Assembly: GCA_030019255.1 (NCBI GenBank) | Contig: JASEFK010000010.1 | Coordinates: 1 to 64,000, forward strand | DNA: 64,000 bases | DNA from: Actinomycetota bacterium | GTDB taxonomy: Bacteria; Actinomycetota; Geothermincolia; Geothermincolales; RBG-13-55-18 | Reading direction: 5' to 3' | Part shown: positions 1-8,678 of the stretch, one piece after another | Layout of the letters: each line of letters opens with the position of its first letter | How positions within the stretch are numbered: the stretch's first letter is position 1 | Position numbers and translations under genes: made by a program | Notes under the pieces: model-generated | What the model was told of the DNA's origin: nothing | The model's database searches: none | Seen by the model: the letters and a program-made list of their open reading frames with translations, nothing else

Positions 1-76
1 TAAGGAATCCGTTACTTGATCCCTTATCTTGGAGAGCGGTGGCCTTCTTTGTCCAAGAACTATTGCCTAGAAGTTT

Positions 77-471
77 TTACATAAGTTTATGGGCACAACC
101 TCTGATGGGTGAGAAACATATATTCTTGGTCAAAGTGCCGTCCGGGTTGACAAGGGTTTCGGTAAAGGGGTCCTGCGGGCGGGTTAGCTCCTCGACGTCG
201 GCCTCTTTTACTTCCGGAAACATATCCTCTGCTATGGTTCGGGAATCTATGGGTTCACCCTGAGGAGAAGAGTTCTCGCCATTCGCGGGTTGGGAACCGG
301 CTTGCTCCTCACCCCATTCGAGAGAGAGAAGTACATAAGAACATCAGGATGAGGAACAATGAAATCGAAAGCCTGCAAGCCCTTTTCGTCATGCCCATCG
401 CACACCCCCCGAAACGAAACAAGGCCCTTAATCCGTCTCGTTCTTGCAGCCCCTTTTTGTCTCTCCAACGC
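77..471 (-). pseudogene. Possible frameshifted small ORF, unrecognised
   Basis: On the minus strand an open frame runs from about 471 to a (CT)n tract near 330. Removing one CT unit there joins it to a second open frame that ends at a TAA at 77-79. The joined product would read ...DVLMYFSLEWGEEQAG... and then an acidic, soluble-looking stretch ending in CAHKLM. I do not recognise the family, and no good ribosome site precedes the TTG at 468. It may be a decayed gene, or noncoding DNA that happens to be open. The rest of 472-813 holds nothing I can name. Confidence 0.2.
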
Positions 472-813
472 CCCTATACCCGCAGGCTTTTAACCGCGGT
501 AAATTGTGTTTTAGGCAGCACAAGCTAGGCAAAGATGTCAAGGGTTATCTTGGTTCGCTACTTAGTTAATGCGTTAACCTCTTCAAGGGTTGCCTCCATC
601 CAAGCGTTCATGGACTCCACGGAAAGAGCCCTTCGCGTTGCGGAGTAAACTTGAGTGTTTCGTACCTCCATCCGCAAAGTGGCCGTCAACCTTACCTCCA
701 TATTCCGCCAGCGAAACCCCCGGGAAGCAAACTAGGGCCGGCGGCATGTTGTTCACTCTCTCCCGGGAAGGATAAACTCTTCGTTGTGGATGGGAGGTTG
801 GTGGAGGTGGGAT

Positions 814-1479
814 ATGGACAGGTCTCGAAGCGCGACCGAAAAAGGGAATTATTCCTTCGGAGATCTGGCGGGAAAGGTGACTGAGGCCGTTCGACAGCTG
901 CTGAACTCGCTGAGCCGGGAGGGGGAACCGGAAGGGCTCCTCGGCGATGTGAGGGCCCTCTTCAGCGAGGGGGGGACGTTGCAGGGAGCCGCCGACTTGC
1001 GGCAGGCCCTACGGGTCCTCCTGGTAAAACCCGGGGTACAGGCCCTGCTCTTCTATAGGTTCTACCGCTGGCTGTATCTGCACGGCCTGAGACTTATACC
1101 GGAAATACTGGCCCGCATCAACTATCTTCTAACCGGAGCGGAGATCGACCCGGGGGCGGAAATCGGTCCCGGGTGCCGTATCTGGCACACGGCAGGAGTG
1201 ACCATCGGCCGGGGGGTGAAGATAGGCCGGGACGTGTGGATACTGCACAACGTGACCCTGGGAGGCCGGGGAGCCTCCCCCTTCGACCCGGGAGAGGAGG
1301 GTTACCCCCGCATCGGTGACGGGGCCATCCTCTACACCGGGGTGACGGTGCTGGGGAACGTGGAGATCGGGCCGGGCGCGGTCATCGGGGCCCATTCCCT
1401 GGTACTGGACGACGTGCCCGCCGGGTCCCTGGCCTACGGCATCCCGGCCCGGGTGGTGAAGCGCCCTGGCAGGCATTGA
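814..1479 (+). CDS. Serine O-acetyltransferase-like left-handed beta-helix acyltransferase
   Basis: A 221-residue cytosolic acyltransferase of the hexapeptide-repeat superfamily, most like CysE-type serine acetyltransferases, which make O-acetylserine for cysteine synthesis. The N-terminal helical part contains FYRFYRWLYLHG. From about residue 105 there are successive hexapeptide turns (IDPGAEIGPGCRIW, GVTIGRGVKIG, VEIGPGAVIG), with the histidines expected in HTAGV and HNVTLGG. The C-terminus GIPARVVK is typical. The ATG at 814 is preferred because GGAGGTGG lies just upstream; an in-frame ATG at 784 has no such site. Its 3' end overlaps the convergent endonuclease V gene by about 46 bp. The acceptor could be another amino acid or a sugar, since no cysK neighbour is present. 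Confidence 0.75.
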   Translation: MDRSRSATEKGNYSFGDLAGKVTEAVRQLLNSLSREGEPEGLLGDVRALFSEGGTLQGAADLRQALRVLLVKPGVQALLFYRFYRWLYLHGLRLIPEILARINYLLTGAEIDPGAEIGPGCRIWHTAGVTIGRGVKIGRDVWILHNVTLGGRGASPFDPGEEGYPRIGDGAILYTGVTVLGNVEIGPGAVIGAHSLVLDDVPAGSLAYGIPARVVKRPGRH

Positions 1480-2198
1480 TACCTATACTTTTCTCCGCCC
1501 GCCCTTGCCCGTCGTTTCAACTCCGCGGTCACCTGGTGAGCCCGGCGCTGCGGTTCCGGCAGCCTGGTGCCCCGCAGGCAGGAGAGGACCATAGCGATCG
1601 CGCTGGAAAGATCTACCAGATGGCCCACCGAGACGTACAGGGGCTTCACCCCGGCCCGCGTGCGCAGGACCGCTCCCACCGTCCTCCCCCCGTGGACCAG
1701 GGGGGTCCAGTCGCCGACCTCGTTCCCGGGCTCCCTGGCATCCCCTAGGAGCCTGGACTTGGCACAGCCTATGGTGGGAAGCCCGGTGATCACTCCCAGG
1801 TGGGAGGCCAGCCCGCATCCCCTGGGGTGAGCTATACCCTGGCCGTCGACGAAGACCAGGTCCGGTCGAGATCCAAGTTTTTCCAGGGCCGGAAGGAGGG
1901 CGGGCAGCTCGCGGAAGGAGAGCAATCCGGGCACGTAGGGAAAATCCACCTCCACGCAGGAGGTCCCCACCTCCAGGAGCTCCAGGTCCGGGTAGGTCAT
2001 GAGCACCGCCGCCCCCAGGGCCAGCCTCTTCTCGCGCAGGTAGGAGATGTCCGTCCCGGCGACCAGGCGTACCTTCCCAGGGTCCAGGTGAACGTCGCAG
2101 CGAACTTCCCCCCGCAACCGTTCCTGCCACTCGCGGGCTTCCGCAACGCTTACCCTCAGGGGATGGCGCGGAGGAACGGACCCTGGCTTTTTATCCAT
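1434..2198 (-). CDS. nfi: Endonuclease V (deoxyinosine 3' endonuclease)
   Basis: Endonuclease V cleaves the second phosphodiester bond 3' of deoxyinosine and so starts repair of deaminated adenine. The 254-residue reading from ATG 2198 has the family signatures in order: VAGTDISY with the metal-binding Asp near residue 50, VPGLLSFRE with Glu near 97, and LVFVDGQGIAHPR with Asp near 118. The conserved GLASHLGV and KSRLLG segments follow. The frame stays open upstream to 2318, but that extension is unlike the family and the inner ATG follows a GGTGATAG site. The gene converges on, and overlaps, the acetyltransferase gene. Confidence 0.9.
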   Translation of the reverse strand: MDKKPGSVPPRHPLRVSVAEAREWQERLRGEVRCDVHLDPGKVRLVAGTDISYLREKRLALGAAVLMTYPDLELLEVGTSCVEVDFPYVPGLLSFRELPALLPALEKLGSRPDLVFVDGQGIAHPRGCGLASHLGVITGLPTIGCAKSRLLGDAREPGNEVGDWTPLVHGGRTVGAVLRTRAGVKPLYVSVGHLVDLSSAIAMVLSCLRGTRLPEPQRRAHQVTAELKRRARAGGEKYRYQCLPGRFTTRAGMP

Positions 2199-2417
2199 CG
2201 AAGCTATCACCCGGCCTTTCCGGCGATCGTGGGACGGGGGTGGATATCCTTTCGGCGTTAACCGTAACTTAACTCGAACCTCGAGGGGGTTTCCCGCGGG
2301 TTCCCTCCATTCCGGCATTTCATGCCCGCAGCCACCCGTGAACCGGACATTCTCCTATCCTCCAGGGTGTACCAACGCCCTTCCGGAAAAGGACCACCGG
2401 CCACGCCCTGGCTGGCC

Positions 2418-2690
2418 TCAACCCTCCCCGTGGCGGGGGTTTTTCCGGACCACCTTCATGGCGTTGGTTACCGCCACGGTCACGTCCGCCTTGAATTGGC
2501 TCTCCAGCTCGTTGACCTTGGTGTAGACGTAACCCCTGTCGGTGACCACGTACTTGGCCGGAAGGTGGTTGAGGGCCAGCGCCTTGATGTCCATCCGGCA
2601 GCGCTCGCACTTGCAGACGTCGTCGCGGTGGGCGAGTATCTCCTCCAGGGTGGAATCCACGACCTCTTCCATGTAGTTCTTGAAAAGCAC
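2418..2690 (-). CDS. ComFB-family (late competence development) protein
   Basis: A 90-residue protein matching the ComFB family over its whole length. It opens LFKNYMEEVVDSTLEEIL, then has the paired cysteines CKCERC, the stretch MDIKALALNHLPAKYVV, and a closing helix near ADVTVAVTNAM. In Bacillus, comFB lies in the late competence operon; related proteins in other bacteria have been linked to cyclic-dinucleotide signalling and motility, but the role here is unknown. The four cysteines in CKCERC plus VCKC context could bind a metal. The start is a GTG at 2690 behind GGAGGAGG. No competence genes are adjacent. Confidence 0.85.
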   Translation of the reverse strand: MLFKNYMEEVVDSTLEEILAHRDDVCKCERCRMDIKALALNHLPAKYVVTDRGYVYTKVNELESQFKADVTVAVTNAMKVVRKNPRHGEG

Positions 2691-3096
2691 CTCCGCACCT
2701 CCTCCACGGAATCGCCTTCTTTGGATAGTATAACGTCTTACCGGGCTGAACCTCGAGCTTTCCTGGACGTTGGCGGGCAGGCATTCATGCCGACCTACAG
2801 ATGGGAGGCCGACGGGCAGAACCTCGAGCCCTCTCCACCGTTTACGGGGCTGGGAGACGAACCCATTCCCGAGGCCATTCCCCGTAGGAAGCGGGGGAGA
2901 TATGCGAGCCGCGTGGCGGTAAAAGATATCCGGTTCCTACTCCCTTCAACTCCCCAAAACCGAGGATGTCGCCCGGAGTTATCCGTTCAACTCCGGGGCG
3001 CCCACCTCTCCCCGTTCTTGAGCCATGTCCGAGGCGGTGGAAAAGACGCCCGCAAGGAGGGCGGTCGCCGACCGCCTGGCGCGAGTCCCACCGGTA
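2691..3096. other. Intergenic stretch without recognised gene
   Basis: About 400 bp between the ComFB gene and the methyltransferase gene. Open frames here are antisense or low-quality and have no ribosome site. I see no RNA gene or clear repeat. Confidence 0.4.
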
Positions 3097-3957
3097 TCAA
3101 CCCGGACGGCCGGGTTTGAGCGCCTCGACATCCAGGCGGTAACTGGGGACGTACACCAGACCCTCCGCATCCGGAGGGCATTCCTCGAGATAGCGGTCCA
3201 CCATCTGGTAGATGAACTCCTCCCTCTCCTCCTCCGGGATGCGGAGGGTGAAGGGGAGCCATGTAGTGCGTATATGCCCGGCCAGTCCTTCCCGGCCACG
3301 GAAGGCGACGGACCTCTTCACCACCTCCACCCGCAGGGGCCGCAGGCCGGCTTCCTGGAGCCACACCCGGTATTCCCCGGGGTCATGGAAACCGAACCCT
3401 CCCGACCAGCGGGAGTAATAACCCCGCCATTTTTCGCTCACGATAAGCTCCATGAGGATCATTTCCAGCCGTCCCAGCTCCCCCTTTCCTCTCATCCTGA
3501 GGTAGACCCTTCCGCCCGGCCGCAGGCTGCGCTGGATGCCGGATAGAACCGGCCGGTGGTCGGCTATCCAGTGCAGGCAGGCGTTGGAAAACACGAGGTC
3601 GAATTCCTCATGGTAGGGAAGCCGGGAGGCGTCCACCACCTCCCAGGATAGGTTGGGATACCTCTCCCTCGGGTACCTGCGGCGCGCGAAATCTATCATC
3701 TCCTCGGAGGCATCGATCCCCAGGACCCTCCCCTCTGGGAGCAGGGAAGAGATAAGGACGGTGATCTTCCCATCCCCACACCCTATATCCAGAAGATGTT
3801 CGTCTCCCCTTATCTCCATGCGTTCGATGAGCTCCAGCGCGCTCCTCAACTGGGGAAGGGAATGGCGACGATAGTCCTCGGGGTCCCACTTCAACCCGGA
3901 GGGCGCCTTCTCCGCCTGGGACACGCAACCACCGTTTCTCGAACCCTGCACTTCCAT
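3097..3957 (-). CDS. Class I SAM-dependent methyltransferase, trans-aconitate methyltransferase-like
   Basis: A 286-residue Rossmann-fold methyltransferase, probably cytosolic. Motif I is LLDIGCGDGKIT near residue 57, motif II is GRVLGIDASEEMI, motif III is the acidic VVDASRLPY, and motif IV is FDLVFSNACLHWI, which strongly recalls trans-aconitate 2-methyltransferase (Tam) and its relatives. The C-terminal half, with a Trp/Tyr-rich segment (WRGYYSRWSGGFGFHDP), is also Tam-like. It stands alone on the minus strand, so context does not reveal the substrate; a natural-product or membrane-lipid methyltransferase is possible. Confidence 0.8.
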   Translation of the reverse strand: MEVQGSRNGGCVSQAEKAPSGLKWDPEDYRRHSLPQLRSALELIERMEIRGDEHLLDIGCGDGKITVLISSLLPEGRVLGIDASEEMIDFARRRYPRERYPNLSWEVVDASRLPYHEEFDLVFSNACLHWIADHRPVLSGIQRSLRPGGRVYLRMRGKGELGRLEMILMELIVSEKWRGYYSRWSGGFGFHDPGEYRVWLQEAGLRPLRVEVVKRSVAFRGREGLAGHIRTTWLPFTLRIPEEEREEFIYQMVDRYLEECPPDAEGLVYVPSYRLDVEALKPGRPG

Positions 3958-4269
3958 CCTCCGTTCATCCCATCGCCTTCATGCGAGAAAGGCTGTCCTC
4001 CATCAATTCCCAAATTTTTTACACTAATGACACGGGCGACCGGACATGTCAACCATCCCCATAGGATGGTCTCCCAGCCTTTTCCACCCTGAAAGCGTTT
4101 ACTGAAACCACGGCATCCCTCCCCGGGGCTCTCCGGTCGTCGATTTCCATGGTCCGGGCAAGGCCGGCTCGAAATCCTGGATGTTCACGGCATCCGCTTA
4201 CTTCATTAACCCCCCGGTCCCCGGGAAACATCCCCAGCCTCGTCCTCGGGCCGCGGCACTGCCCCACCG

Positions 4270-4440
4270 AATGCGCAAGTACCCGCCTAATGCGCAAGTG
4301 TTTTTCATGAGCACCTTTCCCTTTCCGCGTTTACGGGATTTTGCCCCCGTTTATCATCCCGGGCTTTGCCCCCCCTTATCCCCGGGGCCTTGCCTCTCCC
4401 CGTCACCGGGCTTTGCTTTCACCGGCACCATTCCTGAGTG
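4270..4440. repeat. Short direct repeats upstream of rpsF
   Basis: AATGCGCAAGT occurs twice, 19 bp apart (4270-4280 and 4289-4299). It is followed by four imperfect 24-27 bp units, each built around CCGGGCTTTGCC or a close variant. They fill the gap between the methyltransferase gene and the rpsF promoter. No protein-coding frame of quality is present in 3958-4498. Function is unknown. Confidence 0.5.
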
Positions 4441-4498
4441 CAAGGACCCGTGATCGCGGCAACCGCGGACCCAGGTGGTAACCGGGCGGAAACACACC

Positions 4499-4527
4499 TG
4501 TATTGTCGCCATGGGGAATGCTATAAT
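4499..4527 (+). promoter_or_regulatory. Candidate housekeeping promoter of the rpsF operon
   Basis: A perfect TATAAT lies at 4522-4527, about 70 bp before the rpsF start. The best -35 at 17-bp spacing is the weak TGTATT at 4499-4504. Position and the perfect -10 make it the likely promoter for rpsF and the genes after it. Confidence 0.55.
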
Positions 4528-4598
4528 ACATCCTTGCGCGCGACAGCCGTTCCTGCTCCCGGAGGGACCGGGAGCCGCTTAGACCGGAGGAGGTGATC

Positions 4599-4892
4599 AT
4601 GCGCGAGTACGAACTCATGTACATTGGCCGCCCCAACCTGGAAACCACCCAGTACGAGGCTCTCCAGGAACGGGTAACAGGCCTCATCGCCCAGGACGGG
4701 GGGGAGCTGTCCGGACTCGAGGTCTGGGGCAAGAGGAAGCTGGCCTACCCCATCAAGCACGAGACGGACGGCTTCTACGTCGTCCTCACCTTCAAGGGTG
4801 GGGAGGCACTGGTGCAGGAGCTGAACCGGGTCCTGTACATCACCGACGAGATCCTCAGGCACAAGATCTTCCGCCTGGACTCGCGCAAGTGA
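4599..4892 (+). CDS. rpsF: 30S ribosomal protein S6
   Basis: S6 binds the central domain of 16S rRNA together with S18. This 97-residue copy shows the family pattern: REYELMYIGRP at the N-terminus, WGKRKLAYPIKHETDGFYVV in the middle, and the LNRVLYITDEILRHKIFR end. The ATG at 4599 is chosen over the GTG at 4593 because GGAGGAGG (4586-4593) is then correctly spaced. It begins the conserved rpsF-ssb-rpsR-rplI order, followed here by dnaB, as in many Gram-positive bacteria. Confidence 0.97.
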   Translation: MREYELMYIGRPNLETTQYEALQERVTGLIAQDGGELSGLEVWGKRKLAYPIKHETDGFYVVLTFKGGEALVQELNRVLYITDEILRHKIFRLDSRK

Positions 4893-4968
4893 GTCCCCGG
4901 CGCGAACTTGTCACTGCCTCGTCCTACAATCACCTTGTCCGTCGGGAAAGTACGGCAAGGAGGAGATC

Positions 4969-5400
4969 ATGGCCGGACTGAACAGCGTGGTGTTGATAGG
5001 GAACCTGACCCGCGACCCCGAACTGAGGTACACCCCCAGCGGGATCCCGGTGTGCACCCTGCGCCTGGCCGTGAGCCGCAACTTCCCCAACCAGCAGGGC
5101 GAGGTGGAGGCCGACTTCTTCAACGTCATCGTCTGGCGCAACCAGGCGGAGAAGTGCGCCGAGTACCTCACCAAGGGGCGCCAGGTGGCGGTCACCGGCA
5201 GGCTGCAGAGCCGCAGCTGGGAAGGCGCGGACGGCCAGAAGAGGTCGACCATCGAGATTGTGGCCGACCGGGTGGTCTTCCTGGGGCGCAGGGACCGCAC
5301 CGAGGACGTGGTCGACGACCTCACCGAGGTGAGTCTCTCCGACGACAGCGACCTGGACGCCGACCTGGAGCCCAGGGTGGAGGACGAGGTGGTCTTCTGA
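4969..5400 (+). CDS. ssb: Single-stranded DNA-binding protein
   Basis: SSB coats single-stranded DNA in replication and repair. The OB fold occupies residues 1 to about 110, with LNSVVLIGNLTRDPELRYTPSG at the start, the hallmark FFNVIVWRNQAEKCAEYLTKG, and SRSWEGADGQKRSTIEIVAD. The tail is short and acidic (DDSDLDADLEP) and ends EDEVVF, a variant of the usual DDDIPF partner-binding tip with the final Phe kept. AAGGAGG precedes the ATG. It sits between rpsF and rpsR, its classical place. Confidence 0.96.
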   Translation: MAGLNSVVLIGNLTRDPELRYTPSGIPVCTLRLAVSRNFPNQQGEVEADFFNVIVWRNQAEKCAEYLTKGRQVAVTGRLQSRSWEGADGQKRSTIEIVADRVVFLGRRDRTEDVVDDLTEVSLSDDSDLDADLEPRVEDEVVF

Positions 5401-5484
5401 TCTGGCGAGGATCTCCCGTGGCGCTGAAAACACGTAGCAGATGGAGTAGAATTACACAGATAAACTTACACCGGGAGGAGTGGA

Positions 5485-5775
5485 ATGAGTTCCAACCAGA
5501 GCAAGAAATCGTCCTCCAAGGACAAGAAGGCCAAAGAAGGGTACGGTCGAAAGCAGCGTAAGAAGGTCTGCTACTTTTGCTCGGAGAAGATGGATTACAT
5601 CGATTACAAGGACGTGAGTCTCCTCAAGAAGTTCCTCTCCGAGAAAGGCAAGATACGCCCCCGGCGGGTGACGGGCAATTGCGCCCAGCATCAGAAACGC
5701 CTGGCCCTGGCCATCAAGAACGCCAGGGAAATGGCCCTCATACCCTACACTTCCCGCCAGGGGGAGATAAAATAG
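5485..5775 (+). CDS. rpsR: 30S ribosomal protein S18, zinc-ligand type
   Basis: S18 pairs with S6 on the small subunit platform. The 96-residue protein has a lysine/serine-rich head and then the S18 core: [35 protein letters not shown] and [20 protein letters not shown]. It keeps CxxC plus a downstream NCAQH, so it looks like the metal-binding (C+) form, not the zinc-independent paralogue. GGGAGG precedes the ATG. Confidence 0.96.
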   Translation: MSSNQSKKSSSKDKKAKEGYGRKQRKKVCYFCSEKMDYIDYKDVSLLKKFLSEKGKIRPRRVTGNCAQHQKRLALAIKNAREMALIPYTSRQGEIK

Positions 5776-5877
5776 TAGCCGCTGAAGGGTGGCGGGGACC
5801 TGCCGCCCCTCGAGGGGTACGGTCGCAGGGACCGCCGGGAACGGAGGCCGTGAAGCAGAGGAAGTCGAGGGGTTGCC

Positions 5878-6324
5878 TTGAAAGTCATACTTATCGCCGA
5901 CGTCGAAGGTCTGGGTAGCCGTGGCCAGACCGTGGAGGTCAAGGACGGCTACGCCAACAACTACCTCATTCCCAAGGGCCTCGCCGTCCGCCGCACCAAG
6001 GGCAGGGCCAAGGAGGCCGAGCAGCTGGCCAGGGAGAAGATGGCCAAGGCCGACCGGGAGCTGCGCCGGGCGGAGGAGGCCGCCCAGCTGATCTCGGGGC
6101 GGACCTTCGAGGTCACGGCCAAGGCCGGGGAGGAGGGGAAGCTTTTCGGGACCATCACCCCCAAGGACATCGCGGAGCTCATCAAGAAGGAGCTCGACCT
6201 GGAGATCGACCGCAAGAAGATTCACCTGGACGAACATATAAAGAGCCTGGGTTTCCACGAAGCCCGCGTCAAGCTTCATCCCCAGGTGGAAGCCATAATA
6301 CACCTCAAGGTCGTGCCGGAGTGA
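5878..6324 (+). CDS. rplI: 50S ribosomal protein L9
   Basis: L9 binds 23S rRNA near the L1 stalk and helps keep the frame. The 148-residue protein has the typical N-domain (KVILIADVEGLGSRGQTVEVKDGYANNYLIPKG, which continues in the family pattern), a long charged connecting helix rich in Arg, Lys and Glu, and a C-domain with GEEGKLFGTITPKDIAE and LGFHEARVKLHP. The start is a TTG at 5878, since the conserved first residues begin there. It follows rpsR by about 100 bp. Confidence 0.95.
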   Translation: MKVILIADVEGLGSRGQTVEVKDGYANNYLIPKGLAVRRTKGRAKEAEQLAREKMAKADRELRRAEEAAQLISGRTFEVTAKAGEEGKLFGTITPKDIAELIKKELDLEIDRKKIHLDEHIKSLGFHEARVKLHPQVEAIIHLKVVPE

Positions 6325-6336
6325 ACCGCTTTCCGG

Positions 6337-6353
6337 ACCTCCCTCCGGGAGGT
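6337..6353 (+). promoter_or_regulatory. Hairpin between rplI and dnaB
   Basis: ACCTCCC and GGGAGGT form a perfect 7-bp stem with a 3-nt loop, 13 bp after rplI and 23 bp before dnaB. There is no U-run, so it is more likely an attenuator or processing signal than a full terminator. It could also mask part of the dnaB leader. Confidence 0.4.
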
Positions 6354-6376
6354 AGCCACTGGGGAGAGGGGTTGTT

Positions 6377-7729
6377 ATGAGCACGGTTGTGCAGGCCTTC
6401 GACCGACACGATCACCTTCCCCCGCACAGCCTGGAGGCCGAGCAATCGGTGCTCGGGTCCATGCTCCTTTCGGCGGACGCCGTCATGGAGGTCTCCGAGA
6501 TACTGGACCCGGAGGACTTCTACAAGGAAGCCCACGCCATCATCTATCGCGCCGCGCTCCAGCTCTTCGCCTCCGGGGAACCGGTGGACCCCGTTACCCT
6601 CTCCGAGGCCCTGCGCGCTCAGGGGAACCTGGAGCGGGTGGGCGACCGGCCCTACATCATGAACCTCATGTCCACCGTGCCCACCCCGGCCAACGCCAGG
6701 TACTACGCGGAGGTGGTCTCCAAGCTGGCCGTCTACCGTCGCCTCATCGAGGCGGCGGGCAGGGTCGCCGCCGTGGGATACCGCGCCCCTGAAGACTTGG
6801 TGGAGGCCCTGGACGAAGCCGAGGATATCATCTTCAACGTGGCCCAGCGCCGCCGGCGGGAGAACATCAAGCCCATGAAGGAGCTCATGGAAGCCACCTT
6901 CGAGGACCTGGAGCAGATCGCCGAAGGCCGCAAGCAGACCGGTATCCCCACAGGCTTCACCGACCTGGATGAGCTCACCCAGGGACTGCAGCCCTCCGAC
7001 CTTATCGTCATTGCCGCCCGCCCTTCCATGGGCAAGACCTCCCTGGCCCTGAACATCGCCGACCACGTGGCGGTGGAGGAGGGTATCCCGGTGGCCATCT
7101 TCAGCCTGGAGATGAGTGCCCAGGAGGTGGCCAGGCGCATGCTCTGCTCCCGCGCCCGCGTCAACAGCCAGAAGCTGAAGTCCAGCTTCCAGGATGACGA
7201 GATCTGGGAGCGCCTCTCGGAGGCCGCCGGGGACCTGGCCTCAGCCTCCATCTTCATAGACGACAGCGCGGACATCGGAATCATGGAGCTGCGCTCCAAG
7301 CTGCGCCGCTTGAAGGCCCAGCACGACATCGGCCTGGTGATCATCGACTACATCCAGCTCATGAGCTCGGACCGCCGGCTGGAGAACCGGGTGCAGGAGA
7401 TCGCCGCCATATCCAGGGGCCTGAAGGTCATCGGAAGGGACTTCAACATCCCGGTCATCGCCGTCTCGCAGCTCTCCCGCGAACCCGAGAAGCATAACCG
7501 GGAGCCCATCCTCTCCGACCTGCGGGAATCGGGGGCCATCGAGCAGGACGCCGACCTGATCATCTTCATCCACCGCAAGGAGGTCTACGACCCGGACAAC
7601 GACGAGTACAAGGGGAGGGCGGACGTGAAGGTGGCCAAGCACCGCAACGGCCCCATCGGGCCGGTCAGGCTTACCTTCCAGGCCCAGTACGCGCGCTTCC
7701 TCAATTACAGCCCCCGTCGTGGGGAGTGA
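6377..7729 (+). CDS. dnaB: Replicative DNA helicase DnaB
   Basis: The 450-residue hexameric helicase of the replication fork. The N-terminal domain has LPPHSLEAEQSVLGSML, the classic DnaB start. The RecA-like motor follows: TGFTDLDELTQGLQPSDLIVIAARPSMGKTS is the Walker A region (near residue 215), IGLVIIDYIQLM is Walker B, and RDFNIPVIAVSQLSRE, LSDLRESGAIEQDAD and FIHRKE match the conserved C-terminal motifs. No intein interrupts it. It ends the rpsF operon. Confidence 0.97.
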   Translation: MSTVVQAFDRHDHLPPHSLEAEQSVLGSMLLSADAVMEVSEILDPEDFYKEAHAIIYRAALQLFASGEPVDPVTLSEALRAQGNLERVGDRPYIMNLMSTVPTPANARYYAEVVSKLAVYRRLIEAAGRVAAVGYRAPEDLVEALDEAEDIIFNVAQRRRRENIKPMKELMEATFEDLEQIAEGRKQTGIPTGFTDLDELTQGLQPSDLIVIAARPSMGKTSLALNIADHVAVEEGIPVAIFSLEMSAQEVARRMLCSRARVNSQKLKSSFQDDEIWERLSEAAGDLASASIFIDDSADIGIMELRSKLRRLKAQHDIGLVIIDYIQLMSSDRRLENRVQEIAAISRGLKVIGRDFNIPVIAVSQLSREPEKHNREPILSDLRESGAIEQDADLIIFIHRKEVYDPDNDEYKGRADVKVAKHRNGPIGPVRLTFQAQYARFLNYSPRRGE

Positions 7730-7736
7730 GCTCCCC
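7721..7736. terminator. Candidate terminator at the 3' end of dnaB
   Basis: GGGGAG and CTCCCC form a 6-bp GC stem with a 4-nt loop that contains the dnaB stop codon. It lies between convergent genes (dnaB and the minus-strand iron-sulfur protein). The T-run is poor, so support is moderate. Confidence 0.35.
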
Positions 7737-7775
7737 TTCCCGCAAGGTCCGTACGGATTCTGCCGCGAGCCCTTG

Positions 7776-8678
7776 TCACTTTCCCCCCAGCATCTGCTGA
7801 GCGAGGTCGATGTCCAGGGGAAGGAGACCGCCCTCCTCGAGGTATAGGGATAGGGCTCCCTCCGGGCAGTTCTCCACGCAAAGTTCGCAACCGTAGCAGC
7901 TCTCCGCGTGATAGACGCGCTCCCCCTCCCGGAACTCCACCGCGCCGAAGTTGCAGACCTCCGCGCACTTGCCGCAAAGACGGCACCTTTCGGCCTCGTG
8001 CCTCACCTTGTATCCGGAGGGGGCGTACTGGGAGATGTCCTCCGCTCCCTTTATCCTCCGGGTAAGCGCCGTGGCCCGCATGCTCACGCAGCAGCGCGGG
8101 CAGCAGTTGCAGATGACACCGATGCTCCCGCCGGTGGCCACCTTGAAGAAGGCCTGGTTGATATGCCCCTTGCGGCGGTGCTCATCGATGATGGCCAGGG
8201 CTTCCTCCCGGGTTATGCGGCGGACGTGATACTTTGAGCAGTGCTCCAACCAGAAATCCACCAGGGGGCGGCCCACGGCGATGCAGGAGGCCACCGGTTG
8301 GCAGGGGTCATCCAGCTCCAGCTTGCAGGGGCAATCCATCACCGCCAGGTGGGTGGGCTCCCGCAGGATTATCTTGTTGGCGTACTTGAAGGGGATGATG
8401 CGCTTGGTGGTGTCCGAGCCCAGCATCACCGTCTCCTCCAGGTTGAGTATCTTGTTCAGGTCTCCCCGGGAGAGCACCTTGGCGTGATAGCGGTCGAATA
8501 TGAACCTGGGTATATACTTGGTGGCCTCCAAGCGGGAGAAAAGGGCCACCACCGCCTTGGTGAGGTAGAGCGCCCCCTTCACGTAGAGGTCATAGAAGAC
8601 GAAGTAGAGGTAGTTGTGTATGGCGCGGTCCACCCGCCACCCGTGCAACCGGAATATCTTCCTGGTCGATTCCTTCAT
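7776..8678 (-). CDS. Cys-rich 4Fe-4S protein with C-terminal ferredoxin domain
   Basis: A 300-residue redox protein with an unassigned N-terminal region. The C-terminal third has two ferredoxin-type cluster motifs, CRLCGKCAEVC and CYGCELCVENCPEGA. Upstream lie two more cysteine groups: MDCPCKLELDDPC with a later Cys, and CNCCPRCC. The protein at 21266-22090 has the same architecture, and the pair flank the acyl-CoA dehydrogenase/dehydratase island, so an electron-transfer role in that pathway is a reasonable inference. The N-terminus is hydrophobic and aromatic (AIHNYLYFVFYDLYVKGALY) and could associate with the membrane. It is transcribed away from the TetR gene. Confidence 0.7.
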   Translation of the reverse strand: MKESTRKIFRLHGWRVDRAIHNYLYFVFYDLYVKGALYLTKAVVALFSRLEATKYIPRFIFDRYHAKVLSRGDLNKILNLEETVMLGSDTTKRIIPFKYANKIILREPTHLAVMDCPCKLELDDPCQPVASCIAVGRPLVDFWLEHCSKYHVRRITREEALAIIDEHRRKGHINQAFFKVATGGSIGVICNCCPRCCVSMRATALTRRIKGAEDISQYAPSGYKVRHEAERCRLCGKCAEVCNFGAVEFREGERVYHAESCYGCELCVENCPEGALSLYLEEGGLLPLDIDLAQQMLGGK

